Source: Apodospora peruviana
Lineage: Eukaryota > Ascomycota > Sordariomycetes > Sordariales > Lasiosphaeriaceae
Assembly: GCA_033439685.1 (NCBI GenBank)
Contig: JAUEDM010000001.1
Coordinates: 2,914,001-2,978,000 of the forward strand
DNA length: 64,000 bases
Reading direction: 5' to 3'
Positions within the stretch are counted from its first letter, which is position 1; the number at the start of each line of letters is the position of its first letter. The notes under the pieces were generated by a model. The model had not been told where the DNA came from. It searched no databases and saw only the letters and a program-made list of their open reading frames with translations. The position numbers were made by a program, and so were the translations under genes. Positions 56,380-64,000 of the stretch are shown one piece after another.

Positions 56380-58150
56380 CTACAGTCTTGCATCGCGTCG
56401 TTCCCCACACACGCCGCAAACGGCTGCATCCCCAGGATTTGTATACTTGCTGCCTCTGCACGCCTGGGTTGTGCACGCCCAGGACCCGGGTAGCTTGTCC
56501 GGGTCGAACACGTTGCCGCACATGGCACAGGTGGTTACCAGCTCGCCCGCCTTGTTGGCAAACGAGCAAACGGAACAAGGTTCCCTGTCTTTTGGTTCGG
56601 GCCGTGGGGTGACTGGTGGTCGATATATGAGGTCTTTTGTTTCCGTCTTAGACAGGGTTGCTTTTGTTTTTGCTGTTGGTGTTGGTAGTGATACCAATGG
56701 TGAATTTTCTTGCTGTTGCCGTTGCTGACTCCAGTTGCTGCTGCGTCGAGGCAAATCCATATTTATAATACCACTATCTGGCGGCTTTGTCGCTGGAGGA
56801 GGATCACACTTTGTTTTGCTGTTGTTGCTCTCTCGCTTGACCTTTGAAATCCCCACCCCTGCCGACAGATCGTTCTCTGAAACATTAGTATTCGCAGTTA
56901 ACGTCTTGTTGTTGCGGTCTGATACTGCCGGTGATGGTTGTTCGTCCTCCTCAAGTTTAATACCGCCCAGACCATATCTCGGCCTTCCAGAACCAGAGGA
57001 TCCAAAGCCCTGCAGCTCGAGAAGCTCCTGCTGCGCATCTTGGTCCTCTGGGTTCTCGTTCTCACAGACCTTGATCATGCCCTTACCCTTTGCATCCAAC
57101 AGCCTCTTCCCGTTAATATCAACAGCACCACCCACACCACCATCATCATAATCCTCACCGCTCTCCGTCTCCGATCCGCTCGCAGTCTCCTCGTCATCCT
57201 CAACCTTCACCTTCTCTTCATCCTTAACCTCCGCCTGCTCCTTCTTACTCTTATGGAACCGCGCCAGCGCAGCAGCAGCCCGTAGCTCCCGGCCTCTCGT
57301 ACTCTTGGCAACCCGCGGCTTAGCCGATACCGTCCGGCCCTTCTCCAGCCTCCTCTTCACCGCGACGTCCTCGCCAAGAGCGACACCGTTGGCCCCGAAT
57401 TTCTTCAAGATCCGCCGCTCCTTCTGCTCCTGGTACGTGAGCACCTTCTTGGCTTCCCGTTTCCTGCCACGTGAACGATAGGTTCCGCCGCATAGATGCT
57501 CCGGCAACACCTCACCGGGCTGGACCGAATTCCGCTCGAACTCGCCCGTGGCCAGCAGCGCGCCGCGGCCCCAGAGGCCTTCTCCGGAGAAACCGCGGAC
57601 CCAAAGTGCCCGCATCTGCTCCGCGTACTCGTTCCGGGCTGCCCAGAATGCTCTGGAGTGGTTCATTTGTTTGCAGTGAGCTAGCCTGTTTTGTGATGTT
57701 AGCCTGCTGTCTGTCTGCTTGTAACCTCTGGGCAGGCGGAGGAAACCAACTCATGCATCATGACCATCTGGACATAGTTGAACGGTAGCCAGTGGCCGGT
57801 AGAGCGAGCCTTGAGGACCAGCTGGATGACTTCCCCAGCGTTGAAATTTCGGCCGACAAACTCGGCGTTGGGTTCGTACTCCTCCAGCGACATGACAGAG
57901 AGGCGGTGTTCTCTCATGATGGGCACTTTTTCATTATTAACCAGCATTTTAATTAGTTTGACGAATAAATACACACGACTGTTCATGTCTTGTTAGGGGT
58001 GAAAAGAAATAACTTACAACATTGCGCCGAAATCCTCTCGAGGAAATCCTGCGCGATGGCTTCATCGGGACCTTTTAAGGGTTTAATAAAGACGATGCGG
58101 TCGTTGGGTTGCGACTTCTTCGCGTTGAGACGCTGGATGCCGATGGGCAT
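56380..58150 (-). CDS. WSS1: WSS1-type DNA-protein crosslink metalloprotease (WLM domain)
   Basis: Minus-strand exons 58018-58150, 57751-57925 and 56380-57685 give 537 residues. WSS1 cleaves proteins covalently trapped on DNA and is linked to SUMO and Cdc48. The WLM domain fills about residues 15-190. The zinc site H102-E-L-A-H106-x5-H112 is only formed when the 65-nt intron 57686-57750 is removed, with the Glu codon split by it (phase 2). AFWAARNEYAEQM follows as usual for the family. Next come a basic/acidic linker and a C-terminal pair of RanBP2-type zinc fingers (about 470-535): PCSVC...CAMCG and SWACTTQAC...CGVCGERR. The first intron (57926-58017) ends in AAAAAG, a poor acceptor, but it restores ISAQCLPIMREHR. 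Divergent from KEL3. Confidence 0.9.
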
Positions 58151-58911
58151 TGTGATCTTGTTGCCATTGACAGTTGTACAGTTTATGACCAGGAAACAGA
58201 GACAACAAGGCTCGTTGGTTATTTACGCCAATGGTTGAAGGAAATGAGGGCTGTAATGATGAAAGACAGTGAGTGAAAGAGGCCGGGATAATACCCCCGC
58301 CACGCGTCTAATGGTCCTGGTGTTAGTGGCAAGTTCGCGTTGAGGGGTCCGAGACAGACGCCGGGTTACATGAACCGATGAAGAGGGGACTAAAAGGGGT
58401 TCAACGCTACCACCTCACTCTTTTATTTTGAGCCTCATCCCAACGCCTTAAAATGAGACAGCTCTTGGTTTCTTATGAGTTCTTGAGGACTTCAATCCTG
58501 ATTGAACTGCACTTAGCCCGTCCTGCCTGAAACTTGCACAGGGCGCTGAGCTTCAAGTTGAACTCAGTAGCGAAGGGTTAGGGTTAACGACTGGGATTCA
58601 TAGGTACTATTTTCAAAGACTCTCTAGCTTCTAACTCCATTTCCATTTCAGACATACGGGAAGTTTATTTCTGCCTCTGGATTGCCATCCAGAAAGAGAA
58701 GCCTTTATAAGTAGTGGTTGCATGTGTGGATCACATCAACCCCATTTTCAGACTGACTTGCATGAGCATCTCCAAAAAATTCAACTTCACTTCTTGAATT
58801 CCCCACAATTAACCCCCCCTCATTCACAAGTCGCAACTCTCTCAAAGACTCTCTCTCTTATATGATATATCTCTCACGAGAACCAGAAAACTAAGACGAC
58901 CAACATAAAGA
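58151..58911. promoter_or_regulatory. Divergent promoter region of WSS1 and KEL3
   Basis: The 761 bp between the two start codons serves both genes. The KEL3 side ends in CT-rich DNA (CTCTCAAAGACTCTCTCTC). TTAGGGTTA near 58,578 is too short to count as a telomere-like repeat. Confidence 0.5.
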
Positions 58912-61194
58912 ATGGCCAAAGACAAAAAAGCCAAAGGCGAAGGCAAAAAGGCCAAGTTGGCCGAGAAGAAACAGAAGCAGGAAAAGAAGGCCGAAAAGAA
59001 AGCCAAAGTGAAAGCCTCGAAAACCGCCGGCGATGACAGCGACGCCGAGGATGTCGACATGGATGCCGTGCTCGAGGAGTACCGCAAACAACAAGAACAG
59101 TTTAACAAGGTCACGGAATCCGTCGTCGACTCCCCGCCACGGGCCCGCGCTGCAGCATGTTTCCTCGCCAGCCCGTCCAACAGCAACCAGCTACTTCTCT
59201 TCGGAGGCGAGTACTTCAACGGCTCCCTGGCCACCTTCTTCAACGACCTGATGGTGTACTACATCGACCGCGACGAGTGGCGGTGCGTGACGTCCCCAAA
59301 CGCGCCGCTGCCCAGAAGCGGCCACGCGTGGTGCCGGGGCGGCAACGCCCAGGCCGGTGCCGTCTATCTGTTTGGCGGCGAGTTCAGTTCGCCAAAACAG
59401 GGGATGTTCTACCATTACAACGACTTTTGGCGGCTCGATCCCTCGACGCGTGAGTGGGAGCGTCTGGAGCCAAAGGGCAAGACGCCCCCCGCGCGGAGCG
59501 GCCACCGCATGACCTACTTCAAGAACTACATCATCCTGTTCGGCGGGTTCCAGGACACGGCGAACCAGACGAGATATCTGGCCGACCTGTGGGTGTACGA
59601 CACGCGGAATAATGTGTGGCATTCGCCCGCGGTGCCGCCGGCGCAGATGAAGCCGGACGCGCGGTCGTCGTTTACGTTCCTGCCGCACGAGCAAGGCGCT
59701 GTCCTCTACGGTGGGTATTCGAGAGTCAAGGCGACTGTCGCCGCAAACAAGCAGCAGCAGCAGGGGAAGAAAGGTGCGGGGGGTGGTGGTGCGCAGAGGA
59801 GCGTGCTGAAGCCCATGGTTCACCAGGATTGCTTTTTCTTGCGGATCACACCGCCGGCGGCGGAGGCGCCGCCGAATACGCCGCCCGTGGTGAGGTGGGA
59901 GCGCCGCAAGAAGCCGGCCAATGCACCGGTGCCGACGCGCGCGGGTGCGACTATGGCGTACCATAAGGGCCGCGGGATCATGTTTGGCGGTGTTCATGAC
60001 GTCGAGGAGAGTGAGGAGGGGATGGACAGCGAGTTTTTTAACCAGTTGTTTGCGTGGAACGTTGAGCGGAACCGGTTCCAGCAGCTCGCGCTGAGGAAGC
60101 CCCGCGTGCAACAGAAGAAGGCCGTGAGTGGCGACCAGCAGCAGAGGGTTGGCAGGAGGGGAAGAGCGCAGGCCAACGAGGAGGAACTGTTGAAGCAGCT
60201 CGCTGCGCTATCGGCTGGGGTCGGGGGTGGCGACGACAGTGACGATGATGCGATGGATGTCATTCCTGCCGAAGAAGAGAACAAGAATCCGGTCAACGAG
60301 ATGCCCGTCTCGATGGAGTTGCCGCACCAGAGGTTCAACGCGCAGCTGGCGGTGCAGGACGATGTGCTCTACATCTACGGCGGCACGTTCGAGAAGGGAG
60401 ACCGTGAGTTTACCTTTGACGATATGTATGCGATCGACCTGGGCAAGCTGGACGGATGCAAGGAGATCTTTAAGAGGGAGGTGGAGGATTGGATCGTAAG
60501 TATTTTGAGCTGGAATAATGCCGTGAGATTACTAGGTACAAATGTTGACACCCCCTGTGGGAACAGGCGTCCGAGGACGAGGACGAGGACGAGGATGACG
60601 ATGAAGAGGAGGACGACGAGGAGGACGAAGAAGAAGACGAGGACGGCGATATTTCCATGTCAGCTGCAGGTCAAGGCGACAAGTTCCCTACTAGCAAGCG
60701 GAGGAAGCAGCAGGACGAAATTAGCGACGTTTCTTCCGTAGCTTCTGCCCCTTCCTCGGAAGACATTGACGACGATGCTTCCGAGACGAGCGCAGCCACG
60801 ACCGTGGATGATGGACTTCCGCATCCTAGGGTAAGCAAGCCTCTTTCCCCCATATTATGATATGTTCCTTTCCTCCCTAGGGAAATTTCAACTCATTTCG
60901 TTTGAACAGCCATTTGAATCGCGCCGCGAATTCTTCCAGCGCACCTCCAATGAATGGCAGGAGTTGCTCATGACGAGCCTCCGGTGGAAGGGTATCCAAC
61001 CCGAGACGTTGACCGTCAAGGAGATCAAAGCCAGGGCCTTTGAGCTGAGCGAGGAGAAGTGGTGGGACTGCAGGGAGGAGATCACTGCTCTGGAGGACGA
61101 GCAGGAGGCTGCGGGCATTGGCGAGGTTGTGTCGCTTGCTAACAGGGGCGAGGGCAACGCCTCGGCGGGCAGTGGAGGACCGAGGAGGAGATAG
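58912..61194 (+). CDS. KEL3: Kelch-repeat protein KEL3 (KLHDC4-like)
   Basis: Exons 58912-60495, 60567-60830 and 60910-61194 give 710 residues, with phase 0 at both junctions. The N-terminal 45 residues are almost all Lys, Ala and Glu (MAKDKKAKGEGKKAKLAEKK). Kelch repeats follow from about residue 90 to 510, with typical blade pieces: LLLFGGEYFNG, LPRSGHAWCRGG, YLFGGEFSSPK, PPARSGHRM, IILFGGFQD and YIYGGTFEKGD, predicting a beta-propeller for protein binding. An acidic tract of Glu/Asp starts exactly at the second exon (60567-60650). The C-terminal 95 residues (PFESRREFFQRTSNEWQ) match DUF4110, found at the end of Kel3/KLHDC4 proteins. The molecular role is not well defined in the family. It converges with the aminopeptidase gene. 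Confidence 0.95.
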
Positions 61195-61578
61195 CCAGCC
61201 TCCTTCAACATGAACATTATGCTGTGCTGGTCAGAAGATAATAAAATAGCATGCTGTTCAATCCCGGTCCAAGTGTGACATGCTCAGGGTCGCGGTACCG
61301 GACAAGACAATCATACCATTTCATCAGTTCATGGGAGATATTCGATTCCTATAGGGCGGGATAGGCCTACTCCTCTGTTCGACAATAGAGAAACTATATA
61401 TACCTAGTATTAATGGTAACACTCCCCCCTTTTAACTGACTTAAAGCCGGTACGCTCTGCTGCCACCACCAGATGCTTCCGGTAATGATGCTTCTAAACC
61501 ATGAACACCCTTAGTCAGACGCCATTTTTTGTATACAGCTCACACTCCAAAATCCTCTTTCTCTCCGTTGTTGTTTTC
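61195..61578. other. Tail-to-tail spacer between KEL3 and aminopeptidase
   Basis: This 384-bp segment holds the 3' flanks of two converging genes; an AATAAAATA signal-like sequence at about 61,239 follows KEL3. Nothing else is seen. Confidence 0.6.
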
Positions 61579-64000
61579 TTACGCACTGTATCCGTTCTCC
61601 TTTACCCAGGCAGCGACATCGTCCCGGTCTCGCTCGATCCACGAAGTCTTGGAGCGGATGGCATCCAAACTCTGAGCCAGCGACTTGTCAAAGCCGTTCG
61701 TGTTCTTGCCCTCGAAGAACTTCTCGACTCTCGCGAGCTGCTCCTTTGTCGTGTACGTCGACGTGCAAATGGTAACCATCGTACCAAGCATGGACAGTGC
61801 CGGCGGGAGTCGCTCAACAAGCGCATCCCAGTTGTCTGTCATCCACGTGAACAATGCCTCAATACCTTCCGGGTGGCTACGCAGGCCGGCAGCGGGCATG
61901 TAGATGTCCTGGTCTTTGACCTCACCACTGAACATCATCGCGAGAGTGCGTTGGATGAGCTCGGGATCCTTAGCCCGTCCCAGGCAGCGCAGAGCTGTGT
62001 TGCGTTCGTCGGCATTGGTCGACGTGCGATAGAAGTTGAGCACAGCCTCGTACTATCAATCAGTTAGCATAACCGAAAAGAACTGCAGATGTGTTTGAAA
62101 ATGCTCGAAAAAAAAATACCTCGTCCTTGCCGCCATACTTCAGCGCCATGCTGAAAACGCTGCCCCTGATATTTGGGTGGATTGCTGACTTATCCCCAGC
62201 CATGTATTTAGTAAACATCTCCTTGGCTGCCTTGATAATGACCTGGTCTCCACAAAGTCCGGCGTTTCCGAAGAGCATAGCCTTGAACTGCTGCTCAATG
62301 TGGCCATCCTTCTCCGTGAATGTCCAGCCCTTTTGGTGCGCTTGGCGGCTCACGAGATCGCGCTGGAAGGCTTCCAGGCCATCACGGACCGCCTTGTCCT
62401 CAAAGACCCATGCGCTTTGGACAATCGAGACACGCGAGATCAACTCGTTCCAAACAACAAACTCCGTCTCAGCGTCAAAGCCCTTAAGGAGGCTCAAAAC
62501 TCCCGAGGTCTTCTGGTAACCTGAAGAGGCTAAAGCACCGGCGTCGGCGATCATACCAGCCCTGTCCTCGACGCTGAGCAGCCCTTGCTTTGCCGCAGCA
62601 CCGAGCTTCTCCAGACGTTCGGGAGAATACGAGGTACGGTAAAGGCCAGTATGGTTCGCGTTCAGCTTGAAGAAATCGCCGCTCGGGATCTTGAGATTGT
62701 CCTCGCGCTTGCTTAGCGTCAGTTCAGTATCGACACCATCCTTGGTACGGAGACCAAGGAACACCGGGAAGAGAACCTGGTCTTCTTCCGGCTTGGTGTC
62801 TCCTGTCCGCAGGAATCGATTCTGCTTCACCTGGATGGTGTTGTCTTCCTTCTCCGAGACAGTAATCACGGGGAAACCAACGTGCTTGGTCCAAACGTCC
62901 ATGACGTCTTCCACACTCTTACCGCTAGCTTCACCTAATGCAGACCACAGATCACCAGTCTCGGTGTTGCCGTAAGCGTGTTTCTTAAGATAACGCCTCA
63001 CACCCTCCAAGAAGACATCCTCACCGAGATATGTCGAGATCATACGCAAGACGCAAGATCCCTTGGAGTAGGAGATGGCATCAAAGATCTGATTGATCTC
63101 ATCTGCCCGGTTCACGGGAACCTCGATAGGATGACTGCTTCGTAGCGAGTCCAGACCAAGGGCACGCTGCAAGTTATCCGTAACGTAGGTCTCCCACACC
63201 TTCCACTCGGGGTAGAAGACGTTGCAAGAGTACCAGGAAGCCCAGGTCGCGAATCCTTCGTTGAGCCACAGTCCATCCCACCAGTCCATGGTCACCAGGT
63301 TACCGAACCATTGATGGGCCAACTCGTGCTGGACGACTTCGGCCACGCGCTCCTTGGTGGCAGCACCGCTGCCCTCCTCGTCCAAGAGGAGGTCGACCAC
63401 TCTGTAGGTGACAAGTCCCCAGTTCTCCATGGCGCCCTGAGCAAAGTCAGGAATGGCCACCTGGTCCATCTTGGGTAGAGGAAATTCAATGCCAAAGACC
63501 TTTTCGTAGAATGCAAGAGTCTTAGCGGCCAAGTGGAGGGAGAAGCGGCCATGATTGATGTCTTGTCCGGGGGGGGCATAGACGCGGACGGGTACGCGGA
63601 ACTCGTTGGTCTCGATGCAATTGAGCTCTCCGACAATGAAGGCGACCAGGTACGTGGACATGGGAGGGGACTTGTTGAAGGTGACGGCCTTCTTGTTGGC
63701 TCCCACGTCGGCCTCGGAAGCAACATCCATGTTGCTGAGGCAGGTCAGCTTGTTGTCGGAGATGAGGGTGACGGTAAACTCGGCCTTGAGGGCAGGCTCG
63801 TCAAAGCAGGGGAATGCGCGGCGGGCGTCGGTGGGTTCCATCTGGGTGACGGCCATGATGCCTTCACTGCCGTCTGGGTTCTTGTAGGTGGAGCGGTAGA
63901 AGCCAGCCATCTTGTCGTTCAGCTGGCCGGTGAACTTGATCTCCAGTTGCGCCTTGCTGCCCTTGGCGACAGCATTGCCGAACTCGAGCGTGGTGGTCTG
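61579..64000 (-). CDS. M1-family zinc aminopeptidase, 5' end beyond the window
   Basis: Minus-strand exons 62120-64000 (open at the window edge) and 61579-62052 give 784 residues; the intron 62053-62119 is GT-AG, phase 0. M1 aminopeptidases remove N-terminal residues from peptides. The substrate-binding GAMENWG motif lies near 63,420-63,440 and the zinc motif HELAHQWFGN near 63,295-63,330, with the third ligand in LWLNEGFATW. A tyrosine region and the long alpha-helical C-terminal domain (ERAP1-like) follow, ending WVKENGYSA. It resembles the fungal Ape2/Aap1 type of about 880 residues, so roughly the first 100 residues lie beyond 64000. There is no way to see whether a targeting sequence is present. 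Confidence 0.97.

Noticed and set aside
58572..58590. GGGTTAGGGTTAAC as interstitial telomere repeat
   Set aside because: Only two units; too short to be meaningful.

Overview
This is nuclear DNA of a filamentous ascomycete, most likely a Sordariomycete. The genes are broken by short GT-AG introns (mostly 50-100 nt, many with a CTAAC or CTGAC-like branch site), intergenic DNA is rich in pyrimidine tracts, and the products are typically fungal: a Cu-only surface superoxide dismutase, a Zn2Cys6 regulator, a DOP1 of about 1,890 residues and a PDI ending in HDEL. The species cannot be fixed by reading alone. I rebuilt 17 well-supported protein genes by joining exons where the splice phases agree, plus one weak candidate. 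No CRISPR array, intact transposon or convincing tRNA or rRNA gene was found.

Left part (1-26,000) is gene-poor. It holds a GPI-type Cu-only superoxide dismutase (2.7-3.6 kb), a stand-alone molybdenum-cofactor-sulfurase-like PLP enzyme (8.0-10.2 kb) and a Zn2Cys6 transcription factor (21.0-22.5 kb). Long stretches between them carry no gene I can support. They do contain a 26-G run, a small hairpin, a possible transporter relic, a possible small gene and a tRNA-like A-box remnant.

The centre (25.9-50 kb) is dense and rich in endomembrane genes: a DUF202-like membrane protein, OST2 (N-glycosylation), a GRASP/Grh1 protein (Golgi and unconventional secretion), TGS1 (RNA cap trimethylation), DOP1 (endosome-Golgi traffic), MON1 (Rab7 activation), a large Ser/Pro-rich protein of unknown role, and PDI1 (ER disulfide formation). 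GRASP/TGS1 and DOP1/MON1 are divergent pairs sharing short upstream regions.

The right part (50-64 kb) has a small probable mitochondrial protein, the SWR1-complex subunit VPS71, a small secreted six-cysteine protein, a WSS1-type DNA-protein-crosslink protease whose zinc motif is assembled across an intron, the Kelch protein KEL3, and an M1 aminopeptidase that runs off the right edge. Nothing here amounts to a clearly new multi-gene system. The most promising leads are the MOSC-less sulfurase-like enzyme, the small secreted protein, the unknown 1,097-residue protein and the endomembrane gene grouping.
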